From Bacteroidetes bacterium UBA4414 (lineage in GTDB: Bacteria > Bacteroidota > Bacteroidia > Chitinophagales > Chitinophagaceae), in contig DGQM01000024.1 in assembly GCA_002389765.1 (NCBI GenBank), positions 140,411-204,410 of the forward strand: 64,000 nt of DNA. The letters are read 5' to 3'. Under the pieces are notes generated by a model. That model was not told the origin of the DNA and did no database searches. It worked only from the letters and a program-made list of their open reading frames with translations. Made by a program: the position numbers and the translations under genes. Positions 1-8,120 of this stretch are shown here, piece after piece (positions within the stretch are counted from its first letter, which is position 1; every line of letters begins with the position of its first letter).

Positions 1-170
1 GCAGGTACCAAAACGCCCATCAAACCAAGTTCGCCCATCTGGCGAAACAGATCTACTGGGAATTTTTGTGTTTCATCCCAATCCATCATGTGCGGGCGGA
101 TGTTCTTGTTGCCGAAATCGCGAACCATTTCAGCGATTTGCATCTGGGTATCTGTATAGTTGAAATCCAT
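1..170 (-). CDS. Acyl-CoA dehydrogenase, N-terminal fragment (cut by window edge)
   Basis: Translating the minus strand from the ATG at 168-170 gives about 56 residues that begin MDFNYTDTQMQIAEMVRDF and continue through RPHMMDWDETQKFP and LGLMGVLVPA. This is the N-terminal helical domain of FAD-dependent acyl-CoA dehydrogenases, which oxidise acyl-CoA to enoyl-CoA in fatty-acid or branched amino-acid breakdown. The gene runs off the left edge, so the catalytic glutamate and the FAD-binding core are not visible and the substrate class cannot be judged. The family assignment rests on the typical spacing of the early helices and the GxxGLMGxxVP turn. Confidence 0.85.
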   Translation of the reverse strand, partial: MDFNYTDTQMQIAEMVRDFGNKNIRPHMMDWDETQKFPVDLFRQMGELGLMGVLVP

Positions 171-299
171 ATATTATCGGTAAATCGAAGCGCAATTTTA
201 CGACTTTTTTCGCCAATCATCAATTCGGGAAGGCCGCTTTGTAGAGGTATTTCACAACTATTCTACAAAAAGTCTTATACAAATAGGCATATTTTATAT

Positions 300-950
300 T
301 TAATTGACTGTCAACCGTTCTTTTAGCATCTTAAACGTACTGTCGGGAAAGTGGTAAACATCACGCAATTGCTCGATGCTGTTGTAGCTACCTATCTCTT
401 TTTTGTACTCCAGTATTTTATGTGCAAGTTTTGCGCCAATACCCGGTAGTGCTACCAAAGATGCAGAATCTGCTGTATTCAGGTTCAGACGCTGCACTTT
501 GATAGAGATAAACGGCGCCAACCTTTCATATTCAGCCTCGCTAAGGGTATATAGGGGTTTAAAATCTTCTTTCTTATAGAAATGCTTGCCCTTGCTGCGC
601 CAGTTCAGGAAGATGGAAATGGTCTTGGGTTGTAACCCAAGTTCTTGCAACTGTTGTTCAGTAACAGTATTAGGGTCAAAGGCAAAGAGTTTTGGAACAA
701 TGGCCGGTGTTGAGTTTTTATAGTTATTGGCAGATGCATAGGTTGCATTTCCTGTTGGTGTTGCAGTCTTTTGATGTGCCTCCCATTTTGCCAGCAGTGC
801 TTTTTGTTCTGCATCATTTACATCAGGGTGCACCCACATGTGCATGGTAGCTTTAGTAATAATGAGTATAAGGATGATGACCAACAATGCCACAATACCC
901 ATACGTTCGGTACGGTTGAAGGATGTGTAGGCAGTAATGAGGCGTTTCAT
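300..950 (-). CDS. ComEA-like helix-hairpin-helix protein
   Basis: A 216-residue protein with one N-terminal membrane segment (about residues 17-37, rich in Ile/Leu/Val) and a soluble remainder. Two helix-hairpin-helix regions follow: a weaker one around residues 95-150 and a clear one at about 155-216 containing LNLNTADSASLVALPGIGAKLAHKI, the ComEA-type DNA-binding signature (residues N-T-A then LPGIG). ComEA family proteins bind DNA at the cell surface during natural transformation. In Bacteroidota such proteins are common but their role in uptake is mostly untested. It is divergent from the threonine aldolase gene. No partner competence genes lie nearby. Confidence 0.8.
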   Translation of the reverse strand: MKRLITAYTSFNRTERMGIVALLVIILILIITKATMHMWVHPDVNDAEQKALLAKWEAHQKTATPTGNATYASANNYKNSTPAIVPKLFAFDPNTVTEQQLQELGLQPKTISIFLNWRSKGKHFYKKEDFKPLYTLSEAEYERLAPFISIKVQRLNLNTADSASLVALPGIGAKLAHKILEYKKEIGSYNSIEQLRDVYHFPDSTFKMLKERLTVN

Positions 951-1013
951 GATAATGCAAAATAGAAGTTTTTCTGATTAGGGGTTATCTTTATCGCTCT
1001 TAGTATTTATCAG

Positions 1014-2033
1014 ATGAAATCTTTTGCCAGCGATAACTATGCGGGTGTACTGCCCGAAGTGATGGAAGCCCTGCAACTTGCCAATAATGAACATGCGCGT
1101 TCTTATGGTGCCGATGATGTTACGGCTCGTACGCGGAAACTGTTTTGCGATGTGTTTGGTGCAGATGTAGATGTGTATTTTGTTTTCAATGGCACAGGTG
1201 CAAATGTATTGAGCATCAGCAGTGCTACACAGTCTTACAATTCTATATTGTGTGCAGATATATCGCATATCTATAACGATGAGTCTGCTGCGCCCGAAAC
1301 GTTTACGGGGTGTCGTTTCTTTCCATTGGCATCCAACGAAAATGGTAAGCTGACACCCGAAGTAATACAGCAACGCCTGATACGCAAAGGTGATATTCAC
1401 TATGCGCAGACAAAGTTGTTATCGCTAACGCAATCTACAGAATACGGTACTGTATATACACCGGACGAGATAAAAGCACTCACTGCACTTGCACACACCA
1501 ACGATTTGTTTGTGCATGTAGATGGTTCTCGTTTCTTCAATGCCACTGCATCATTAGGCTGCGGACTGAAGGATGTAGTAACTGATACAGGTGTAGATAT
1601 ATTATCACTTGGTGGTACCAAAGCAGGTATGATGTTTGGAGAAGCGGTTGTGGTATTCAATCCTGAATTGAAAAAGCACATAGCCTACAAACATAAACAA
1701 AGCATGCAGCTTGCATCCAAAACTCGCTTTATTGCTGCACAGTTTGAGGCCATGCTGCAAGGTGAAGCATGGCGCAAGCATGCACTGCATGCAAACGCAA
1801 TGGCACAATACCTGTCTGCATCATTAGCAGCATTTCCTCAAGTGCGAGTTACAAAACCAGTACAGGCAAATGCAGTATTTACAGAACTACCGCGAGAGTG
1901 GAATAAGCCATTGCAGGATGCGTATCCTTTCTATATATGGAAAGACGCGACCAATGAGTCGCGCCTTATGTGCAGTTTCGATACTACCAAAGAAGATATT
2001 GATGGCTTTATAGCTATGATGAAACAGCTATAA
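1014..2033 (+). CDS. ltaE: Low-specificity L-threonine aldolase (beta-eliminating lyase family)
   Basis: A 339-residue PLP enzyme of fold type I that should cleave L-threonine or L-allo-threonine to glycine and acetaldehyde. The start KSFASDNYAGVLPEVMEAL matches the family. HVDGSRF supplies the aspartate (D170) that pairs with the PLP pyridine nitrogen, and SLGGTKAGMMFGEA carries the Schiff-base lysine K203. Length is normal for the family. A TATCTTTA sequence at 986-993, 20 nt before the ATG, is a plausible -7 box. The gene ends 2 nt before the convergent DEAD-box gene, with no obvious terminator hairpin in between. Confidence 0.88.
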   Translation: MKSFASDNYAGVLPEVMEALQLANNEHARSYGADDVTARTRKLFCDVFGADVDVYFVFNGTGANVLSISSATQSYNSILCADISHIYNDESAAPETFTGCRFFPLASNENGKLTPEVIQQRLIRKGDIHYAQTKLLSLTQSTEYGTVYTPDEIKALTALAHTNDLFVHVDGSRFFNATASLGCGLKDVVTDTGVDILSLGGTKAGMMFGEAVVVFNPELKKHIAYKHKQSMQLASKTRFIAAQFEAMLQGEAWRKHALHANAMAQYLSASLAAFPQVRVTKPVQANAVFTELPREWNKPLQDAYPFYIWKDATNESRLMCSFDTTKEDIDGFIAMMKQL

Positions 2034-2035
2034 CA

Positions 2036-3331
2036 TTACCAACGCTCTTGATCAGGCTTTGGTTTAGGTTTGTTGTTATTATTGTTTCTGTTCTTGTTGA
2101 AGTGCTTCTTTTTAGGTGTGTTATTCTGAATAGCATTCGGACGTTTTACTACGTCTTTATTCTTAGGCAGATTAATCTTCACCACATTTGAAGTGCTTGC
2201 AGGGAAAGGGTGATTTTCTACAACAGGTATCTGTTTGCCTATCAGTTTCTGAATAGCTTTCAAATCATCTTTTTCTTCATCATCGCAGAAAGAGAATGCT
2301 ATACCGTCTGCGCCTGCACGGCCTGTACGTCCTATGCGGTGTACATATGTTTCAGCAACTTCTGGCAGGTCGTAATTAATAACATGCGATAGTAAATCGA
2401 TGTCAATACCGCGTGCTGCAATATCTGTTGCTATCAATACTTTTATTTCGCCTGTTTTAAAATTATTTAGTGCGCGTTGTCTTGCATTCTGCGATTTGTT
2501 GCCGTGTATAGCCTCTGCACGTATGCCGTCTTTATATAGTTCTTTCACCACTTTATCTGCACCGTGTTTGGTACGGGTAAAGACAAGTACTCTGTCAATG
2601 TTTTTGTCGTTCTTGATGATGAATGAAAGCAGCTTGCGCTTATCTTTCTTATCTACAAACAGTATATACTGGTCTATCTTTTCTGCCGTGCTCGATACAG
2701 GTGTTACTTCTACCTTCTCAGGGTTTACCAATATGGTGTTTGCCAGCTTCTGTATTTCGGGTGGCATGGTAGCTGAGAAGAAAAGCGATTGACGCTTAGC
2801 AGGCAGCTTGGCAACGGTCTTTTTTACATCGTGTATAAAGCCCATGTCCAGCATGCGGTCTGCTTCGTCCAGCACAAATATTTTTATGTTGCTCAGGCTG
2901 ATGAATTTCTGGTCTATCAGGTCAAGCAATCTGCCGGGTGTAGCAACCAATATGTCTACACCTGCACGTAGTGCTTTTACCTGTGCGCCTTGCGGCACAC
3001 CACCAAATATTACCAAGTGTTTCAGGCGCAGGTGTTTACCGTATGCGGCAAAGCTGTCGCCTATTTGTATGGCCAGTTCGCGCGTGGGTGTCAGTATCAG
3101 TGTTTTGATGACTTTGTGGCCATTGTCTATCGGTGGCTCACTCATCAGTTGCAATATAGGCAGTGCAAAAGCAGCTGTCTTACCTGTGCCAGTTTGTGCA
3201 CAGCCCAGCAGGTCTTTCTTTTGTAATACTATTGGTATAGATTGTTCCTGTATAGGGGTGGGTTGGGTATAACCTTCAGTTTCCAATGCGTCCAGTAGGG
3301 GCGCTATCAGATGTAGTTCTTTAAATGTCAT
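2036..3331 (-). CDS. RhlE-type DEAD-box ATP-dependent RNA helicase
   Basis: A 431-residue RNA helicase with all core motifs: the Q motif near residue 22 (TPIQEQSIP), Walker [31 protein letters not shown], and the C-terminal [10 protein letters not shown]. It unwinds short RNA duplexes using ATP and probably acts in ribosome assembly or RNA turnover at low temperature. The C-terminus after about residue 385 is a basic, asparagine-rich tail ([18 protein letters not shown]), typical of RhlE-like proteins and likely a non-specific RNA tether. It lies just downstream of a second helicase gene on the same strand, with a private -7 box in the gap. Confidence 0.93.
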   Translation of the reverse strand: MTFKELHLIAPLLDALETEGYTQPTPIQEQSIPIVLQKKDLLGCAQTGTGKTAAFALPILQLMSEPPIDNGHKVIKTLILTPTRELAIQIGDSFAAYGKHLRLKHLVIFGGVPQGAQVKALRAGVDILVATPGRLLDLIDQKFISLSNIKIFVLDEADRMLDMGFIHDVKKTVAKLPAKRQSLFFSATMPPEIQKLANTILVNPEKVEVTPVSSTAEKIDQYILFVDKKDKRKLLSFIIKNDKNIDRVLVFTRTKHGADKVVKELYKDGIRAEAIHGNKSQNARQRALNNFKTGEIKVLIATDIAARGIDIDLLSHVINYDLPEVAETYVHRIGRTGRAGADGIAFSFCDDEEKDDLKAIQKLIGKQIPVVENHPFPASTSNVVKINLPKNKDVVKRPNAIQNNTPKKKHFNKNRNNNNNKPKPKPDQERW

Positions 3332-3403
3332 TATAAAAATTGTAGCCGGCTTAGTACTGATTAAAAATTAATGAGGCAGGAAGTCAGCGATTAAAATATG
3401 ATG

Positions 3404-3411
3404 CAAAGGTA
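3404..3411 (-). promoter_or_regulatory. -7 promoter box TACCTTTG for the RhlE-type helicase
   Basis: On the minus strand this is an exact match to the Bacteroidota -7 consensus TAnnTTTG, 72 nt before the start codon of the helicase that ends at 2036. I see no convincing TTTG -33 element at the expected distance, so the call rests on the -7 box and its position in the short intergenic gap. Confidence 0.5.
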
Positions 3412-3433
3412 GGGTTTATATATTTAATGCGTT

Positions 3434-4654
3434 TTAGCTCGGTTTCCGCTTGAACTTGTTATAGCGTTTCTTATTCCTGTTGCCGCCAGGTTTTCTGAAT
3501 TCTGTTTGTGTTTCAGGTACAGGGCCCAGCTCTGCGGGTACTTGTAGTTTTTCTACAGGGCGTCCAAGCAGCTCCTCTATACGGTGAAACTTAAACTGTT
3601 CTTTATCGTTGATGAAAGTATAAGCAGTGCCCGTAGATGCAGCGCGTGCCGTGCGCCCAATGCGGTGTATATAATCTTCACCCTCGTGCGGTACGTCGTA
3701 GTTGATAACCAGTTCTATATCTTCAATATCTATACCACGGCTCAGTATATCTGTAGCCACCAGTATTTTCAGTTGCTTGCTTTTGAAGTTGATGAGTACC
3801 TGCTCACGCTGCTCCTGTTCCAGATCAGAATGTATTTCATCAGCAGGCAGCTTTTGTTTCTTCAGGTCTTTGGTCAGTTGCTTTACGCTTTGTTTACTAC
3901 TGCAGAAGATGAGCACGCTGTTATATTCCCTCTCTTTCAGTATGTGTTTTACCAATGGTATTTTCTGCTCGTCATACACAATGAAAGCGCCTTGCTTCAT
4001 CTTATCGGGCGGGCGGGATATCGCAATGTTTATCTCTTCCGGATTTTTAAGAATGGTGTTTGCCAGTTTGCGTATAGCTGGTGGCATCGTAGCGGAGAAC
4101 ATCAGGTTCTGTCTTTCCTTCGGTGCATGCGATATGATTTTTACAATATCCTCGTAAAAGCCCATATCCAGCATACGGTCGGCCTCATCCAATACCAGGT
4201 ATTTCAGCGATTGCATTTTTACATATCCCATGTTCAGGTGAGATATCATTCGCCCCGGCGTACATACCACTACATCTACACCGTGCGATAGTGCTTTCTT
4301 TTCCGTTGCAAAAGAATCGCCGCTACCGCCACCATATACCGCAATGCAGCTGATGGGTGTGTAATAAGAAACGCCTTCCAGTATTTGCACTATCTGCACC
4401 GCCAGTTCGCGCGTTGGTACTATCACCATCGCATTCACCTGATTATCATTATTGGTATGCCAGAGTATATTCTGTATCAATGGCAGCAGAAAAGCAGCAG
4501 TCTTGCCTGTGCCCGTCTGTGCTGCGGCAATGATGTCTTTGCCATCCAATATATGCGGTATTACGGCTGCCTGTACCGGGGTAGCTGTTTTGTATCCCAT
4601 CGACTCAATGCCATCCATCAAATCATCATCAAACCCGAAATCTGTAAAATTCAA
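3434..4654 (-). CDS. DEAD-box ATP-dependent RNA helicase, TTG start
   Basis: A 406-residue helicase with Q motif (FTDFGFDDDLMDGI then TPVQAAVIPH), [34 protein letters not shown] and HRIGRTARA, ending in a short lysine/arginine-rich tail. The start codon read here is TTG. The next in-frame ATG (residue 13) would remove the upstream aromatic residue of the Q motif, and an in-frame stop lies nine codons upstream of the TTG, so no upstream ATG is available. It is closely related in layout to the gene at 2036, suggesting an old duplication, though the two differ enough to have separate roles. Confidence 0.9.
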   Translation of the reverse strand: MNFTDFGFDDDLMDGIESMGYKTATPVQAAVIPHILDGKDIIAAAQTGTGKTAAFLLPLIQNILWHTNNDNQVNAMVIVPTRELAVQIVQILEGVSYYTPISCIAVYGGGSGDSFATEKKALSHGVDVVVCTPGRMISHLNMGYVKMQSLKYLVLDEADRMLDMGFYEDIVKIISHAPKERQNLMFSATMPPAIRKLANTILKNPEEINIAISRPPDKMKQGAFIVYDEQKIPLVKHILKEREYNSVLIFCSSKQSVKQLTKDLKKQKLPADEIHSDLEQEQREQVLINFKSKQLKILVATDILSRGIDIEDIELVINYDVPHEGEDYIHRIGRTARAASTGTAYTFINDKEQFKFHRIEELLGRPVEKLQVPAELGPVPETQTEFRKPGGNRNKKRYNKFKRKPS

Positions 4655-4702
4655 TTTGTCAGTCTTTTTTAACTGTTAGCTAATTTATAGAGCTTCAATG
4701 TG

Positions 4703-4710
4703 CAAAGGTA
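4703..4710 (-). promoter_or_regulatory. -7 promoter box TACCTTTG for the second DEAD-box gene
   Basis: Exact TAnnTTTG match on the minus strand, 48 nt upstream of the TTG start of the helicase. The extended form TACCTTTGC is the same as at the other two helicase genes of this window. No clear -33 TTTG is seen. Confidence 0.5.
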
Positions 4711-4808
4711 CTCTAAACATATCGTAAGAAGATGCCATTTTAAGGGTTCTTTAACGTTATGCTTGTAACATAAGTACCATCTTGCACGTTCCACTCAAAA
4801 ACCTCAAT

Positions 4809-5804
4809 ATGACAAAGTTTTTATTAGCCCTTTCTTTTGTCGGCGCATTATTTGCTAATACCGCAAAAGCACAGCTTGGTTACAAGCTTTCCGTATCTAC
4901 AGATACATATACGCCACTTACAGGTGGTACATCTGTAAATGGTACTACTATGTGGGATGAAGAAAATTATAAAATTCCGCTTGGGTTCAATTTCAAACTT
5001 GGCTCAACTACTATTACAGATTTCAGCCTTGTATCAAGCTCGTTTGCTGCTACAGATACAGACGGAACAGTAATATCAGGCTTCTTTACCTGCGATGCAG
5101 ACCTGCACGATCGTGGTAATGCTGGTGGTTCTGCTTCTATGTCGCCTATTCGCTATACAGTAAGCGGTAGTGCAGGTAGCAGGATATTTAAAATGGAAAT
5201 AGCTAATGCAGGTTTCTGGGATGAATGGGACACTTATAGTACAAATAATGACTCTGTAAACTTTCAGGTATGGTACTACGAAACTTCAAACATTGTAGAA
5301 CTTAGATTCGGTCCTTCTAATATTACGCATGCTACAGATTATTTCTTTTTGGGTAGCGGACCAATAATTGGGTTCATGAAAAATATAGATCCTTCAAGTG
5401 GGTCACTGGATATGTTATATTACCTGGATGGTAGCGCATCATCACCTGCGTTAGATAGTACAAGTAGTATGTTCTCTGTATCAGGTGGCTTAGCGTCATA
5501 TCCTGCAAATGGTACTGTATATCGCTTTACACCTCCTGGCACAGGCGTAGGCAGTATTGCTAAAGAACTGGAAGGTGTTAATGTACTGAATACTGTATGT
5601 ACAGATTATGTAAAAGTTGCGAACAGATATGCCAATAATACCATGTACACTGTTACTGCTATGAATGGTGCTAACGTAAACCTGAATGGTACATTGCAAC
5701 AAGGCACTAACAATATAGATATGAGTGCCCTACCAGCAGGTGTTTACATACTGCAATGCAAAAACAATGATGGTACCATGCAACAGCGCATTGTAAAGCA
5801 ATAA
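4809..5804 (+). CDS. Secreted T9SS-sorted protein of unknown function
   Basis: The ATG at 4809 is chosen because it gives a clean signal peptide (MTKFLLALSFVGALFANTAKA, cut after AKA); an upstream ATG at 4782 would put nine polar residues before it. The 331-residue product has a beta-rich body with DADLHDRGNAGG and repeated aromatic/Gly segments, and a C-terminal T9SS type A sorting domain ending in LPAGVYILQCKNNDGTMQQRIVKQ. It should be exported through the Sec and type IX systems and anchored or released at the cell surface. No enzymatic motif is recognised, and the middle does not resemble a family I can name. Confidence 0.75.
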   Translation: MTKFLLALSFVGALFANTAKAQLGYKLSVSTDTYTPLTGGTSVNGTTMWDEENYKIPLGFNFKLGSTTITDFSLVSSSFAATDTDGTVISGFFTCDADLHDRGNAGGSASMSPIRYTVSGSAGSRIFKMEIANAGFWDEWDTYSTNNDSVNFQVWYYETSNIVELRFGPSNITHATDYFFLGSGPIIGFMKNIDPSSGSLDMLYYLDGSASSPALDSTSSMFSVSGGLASYPANGTVYRFTPPGTGVGSIAKELEGVNVLNTVCTDYVKVANRYANNTMYTVTAMNGANVNLNGTLQQGTNNIDMSALPAGVYILQCKNNDGTMQQRIVKQ

Positions 5805-5820
5805 TAAGCTGAATAATAAA

Positions 5821-5847
5821 TGCCCCGACAATACTATTGTCGGGGCA
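5821..5847. terminator. Hairpin between convergent genes
   Basis: A perfect 12-bp stem (starting TGCCCCGACAAT) with a 3-nt loop. It lies between the convergent T9SS protein and the GyrI-like gene. A long U-run is missing on both sides, so it is a strong hairpin but not a textbook intrinsic terminator; Bacteroidota terminators are often like this. Confidence 0.6.
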
Positions 5848-5989
5848 TAAACAAAAATGGGTTTATAGTACACAGGTTATCGCCTGTATATCCCGCCTAT
5901 GCAGCAGCATATTACGCAGTACAACCAGCAAAAGCTGCCGCGGCATATCATCCGTATGGTTTTGCAACGCATAGTTTTCACAAGTGCTT

Positions 5990-6439
5990 TTATAGTACGC
6001 CTATCTGTATTTCGGTTTGCATGTTTTGAGGGTTAGCTTCATCAACAACCAGATACACTTCGCGGCATTCATTATTCATCTGCATCCCTTTTGCGGTAAG
6101 TTCGCCAATCAGCTTGCCGTATGTTTGACCAATTGTATCCCATGCACCGTGGTGTATAGTTGATACATATTTGAAAGACGGATATTCCTTCATGCCAAAT
6201 TCAACAGGCGTATTATCACCACTCACCGGCAGGCCCATTTCCAATGTAAATTCCGTGTCAGGATTGCCATCTGTATTCAGATAGCGCCAGTATTGAGAGC
6301 CTGCAGGTATAAGGCCCGATTTTGCGGCTATTTCGTAAAAGCGGTCTGGCGTATCACCTACACATTCTTTCAGCGTTTTCAGTGTAGCTGTTGTCGATTT
6401 GCATAGCACACTAACCGGTGCTTGTGTTTTGATTTCCAT
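5990..6439 (-). CDS. GyrI-like small-molecule-binding protein (AraC effector-binding domain)
   Basis: The ATG at 6439 gives 149 residues beginning MEIKTQAPVSVLCKS; a longer reading frame would start inside the shared upstream element. The fold is the SOUL/GyrI-like (Rob-type effector-binding) domain, with the conserved ending pattern NECREVYLVVDEANPQNMQTEIQIGV, in which acidic and aromatic residues line a ligand pocket. Stand-alone members bind, and in some cases hydrolyse, small cationic or hydrophobic compounds. It sits next to a WYL regulator and carries the same 45-bp upstream element as the DinB-like gene on the other side, so all three probably belong to one stress or xenobiotic response unit. 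Confidence 0.85.
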   Translation of the reverse strand: MEIKTQAPVSVLCKSTTATLKTLKECVGDTPDRFYEIAAKSGLIPAGSQYWRYLNTDGNPDTEFTLEMGLPVSGDNTPVEFGMKEYPSFKYVSTIHHGAWDTIGQTYGKLIGELTAKGMQMNNECREVYLVVDEANPQNMQTEIQIGVL

Positions 6440-6450
6440 AAGTTTTCTTT

Positions 6451-6495
6451 GTTTATGGTGCAAAACAACAACGGGGTAGTGACAGCCTTATGTCA
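6451..6495 (-). promoter_or_regulatory. Shared 45-bp upstream element, copy 1 (GyrI-like gene)
   Basis: Read on the minus strand it starts TGACATAAGGCTGTCACTAC, contains TTGTTTTGCA (a -7-like box) and ends CATAAAC 11 nt before the GyrI-like ATG. By hand alignment 41 of 45 positions match the copy at 7509-7553. The GCTGTCACTACCC core upstream of the -7-like box is a good candidate for the operator of the WYL regulator encoded between the two copies. Confidence 0.75.
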
Positions 6496-6512
6496 GTAGT
6501 GGAAAATAAATT

Positions 6513-7457
6513 TTAAGAATAATGCGCACTTAGCTCTTTTATCCAGTCTTTCATCATATCCTTGATGCTTTGCGGATACAATACAGTGGCTTTGCTTTTA
6601 AATGTCAGTAACCAGCTACCCAGGTATTCGGGGTATGTTACCATGAATTTCATTTCCGTTACCTCTTTCTTTTTTTCTTCGCTCACATAGCCATAGTATA
6701 GGCGTTGCTCTTTTATGTAGCGCACCTCACTATTATCAAATGCTACACATACCTCTACCATATTGTGTTTAGTTCGGAAGTCTTTCAGGTATTCAGCCAA
6801 TGTAGGCATGGTAATAGTGAAAGAAGTTTCAGTCTTGTGTAGTTGCTGTATTCTATCAAGCCTGAAATTGCGATAGCCGTTGCGCAGATGGCACCAAGCT
6901 ACCAGATGCCAGTAATTATTGACATAATAAATGCCCACTGGTTCTATCAGCCTTTCGTTTACTTCTTCCGAGTGATTGGTATAATATATAACACGCACAG
7001 CCTTCTTCCTGCTGATGCTGTCCAGTATATCTATAATGTGATTGCCTGTGCCTGCAGGCGGGTTGCTATTGCGTTTAAAGACGTGAATGGCACCTTCAAT
7101 ATCTTCCAGCATGCCTTTTTCTGCACTGCGAAGCACGGCTTTTATTTTATAGAGTGCGGCTTTGTATTGTTCGGCAGTGGCTTTGTCTGTCATCTTATCA
7201 ATGAACTTTTCTGCTGTAACAAATGTGATGGCCTCTTCTTTGGTAAAAATGACAGGTGGCAGCCTGTAGCCATCCATAATACTGTAGCCAACACCGGCCT
7301 CGCCAATAATAGGCACGCCCGCTTCCTCTAGCGATCCTACATCTCTGTACACTGTACGCAGGCTGATGCCGAAACGGTCGGCTATTTCCTGTGCTTTTAC
7401 AACCTTTTTAGATTGTAGTTGAATGAGTATGGCTGTTATCCTGTCGAGGCGGTTCAT
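6513..7457 (-). CDS. YafY-type transcriptional regulator (HTH + WYL domain)
   Basis: The start at 7457 gives MNRLDRITAILIQLQSKK, the standard opening of YafY-type regulators; the ORF extends to 7514 but that would overlap the shared upstream element. Residues 1-60 form a winged HTH (KAQEIADRFGISLRTVYRDVGSLEEAGVP), followed by a linker and a WYL domain (VRVIYYTNHSEEVNERLIEPVGIYYVNNYWHLVAWCHLR) and a WCX C-terminal segment. WYL domains sense nucleic acids or small ligands. A TATCTTTA sequence at 7466-7473 could be its own -7 box. Its neighbours, GyrI-like and DinB-like, are frequent partners of this family. Confidence 0.9.
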   Translation of the reverse strand: MNRLDRITAILIQLQSKKVVKAQEIADRFGISLRTVYRDVGSLEEAGVPIIGEAGVGYSIMDGYRLPPVIFTKEEAITFVTAEKFIDKMTDKATAEQYKAALYKIKAVLRSAEKGMLEDIEGAIHVFKRNSNPPAGTGNHIIDILDSISRKKAVRVIYYTNHSEEVNERLIEPVGIYYVNNYWHLVAWCHLRNGYRNFRLDRIQQLHKTETSFTITMPTLAEYLKDFRTKHNMVEVCVAFDNSEVRYIKEQRLYYGYVSEEKKKEVTEMKFMVTYPEYLGSWLLTFKSKATVLYPQSIKDMMKDWIKELSAHYS

Positions 7458-7508
7458 GATGTTGTAAAGATAACCTGAAAAATATTTTTTAAAATTTCCG
7501 ATTCCTGT

Positions 7509-7553
7509 TGACATAGGGCTGTCACTACCCGGTCGTTGTTTTGCATCATAAAC
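7509..7553 (+). promoter_or_regulatory. Shared 45-bp upstream element, copy 2 (DinB-like gene)
   Basis: Starts TGACATAGGGCTGTCACTAC and ends CATAAAC, 17 nt before the DinB-like ATG. It differs from copy 1 at four positions by hand alignment and lies in opposite orientation, so each copy points to its own gene. It contains GTTGTTTTGCA, a -7-like box. The upstream half likely holds a -33 region overlapped by an operator. Confidence 0.75.
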
Positions 7554-7570
7554 AAAAACACATACATACT

Positions 7571-8080
7571 ATGACACAGATTCAAGCACTGCTAAACGAA
7601 ATGCAACACGAAGCAGCAACAACAAAGAAATTCTTATCTATCGTTCCGGCAGATAAGTTTGATTACAAACCACACCCTAAGAGCATGCCAATGAAAGAAC
7701 TGGCTACTCATATTGCAGAAATACCTGCATGGATAGCTATGGTACTTACTACTGATGGCCTTGATTTTGCGGCTACTCCTTATAAGCCAACCCCTGTTAG
7801 CTCTACAGCAGATTTACTTGCACTGCAGGAAAAGAGCCTGAAAGAAGGCTATGAACAATTATCAAAAGCTGATGAAGCTGATTTTGAAAAAATATGGACA
7901 ATGCGTCAGGGCGATATCGTGCTGAGTTCTCTGAGTGTTGCAGAGAATATTCGCCATTGCTACTGCCAGATAGTACACCATCGTGCACAATTGGGTGTAT
8001 ATCTTCGCCTGTTGGATATTCCTATCCCCGGTAGTTATGGACCGAGTGCTGATGAAATGGGTGAGTATAAACCTGAATAA
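7571..8080 (+). CDS. DinB family protein
   Basis: A 169-residue protein starting MTQIQALLNEMQHEAATTKKFL. It is a four-helix-bundle DinB/YfiT-like protein with the three-histidine pattern expected for metal binding: H in MKELATHIAEIPAW, and the pair around ENIRHCYCQIVHHRAQLGVYLR. DinB proteins include thiol-dependent transferases (for bacillithiol, among others) and metal-binding proteins of unknown role. The window also encodes BshC, so a bacillithiol-dependent reaction is possible but not shown. The start is chosen because the alternative ATG at 7541 lies inside the shared upstream element. Confidence 0.88.
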   Translation: MTQIQALLNEMQHEAATTKKFLSIVPADKFDYKPHPKSMPMKELATHIAEIPAWIAMVLTTDGLDFAATPYKPTPVSSTADLLALQEKSLKEGYEQLSKADEADFEKIWTMRQGDIVLSSLSVAENIRHCYCQIVHHRAQLGVYLRLLDIPIPGSYGPSADEMGEYKPE

Positions 8081-8089
8081 TATATAAAC

Positions 8090-8119
8090 AACAAGAGCCA
8101 CTATACAGTGGCTCTTGTT
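8090..8119. terminator. Bidirectional hairpin terminator
   Basis: A 12-bp stem (AACAAGAGCCAC paired with GTGGCTCTTGTT) and a 6-nt loop between the convergent DinB-like gene and the third helicase gene. It is followed by TCTTATTT on the plus strand. Confidence 0.7.
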
Positions 8120-8120
8120 C

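Noticed and set aside
1400..1681. Minus-strand frame inside the threonine aldolase gene
   Set aside because: It is a shadow frame; the plus-strand gene has full PLP-enzyme motifs.
5820..6029. A 69-codon frame after the T9SS protein gene
   Set aside because: It starts inside the terminator hairpin and runs into the convergent GyrI-like gene; the peptide has low-complexity Ala/Tyr runs and no signal.
7458..7514. Longer N-terminus for the WYL regulator
   Set aside because: The extra residues do not fit the HTH start and would place the ATG within the shared operator element.
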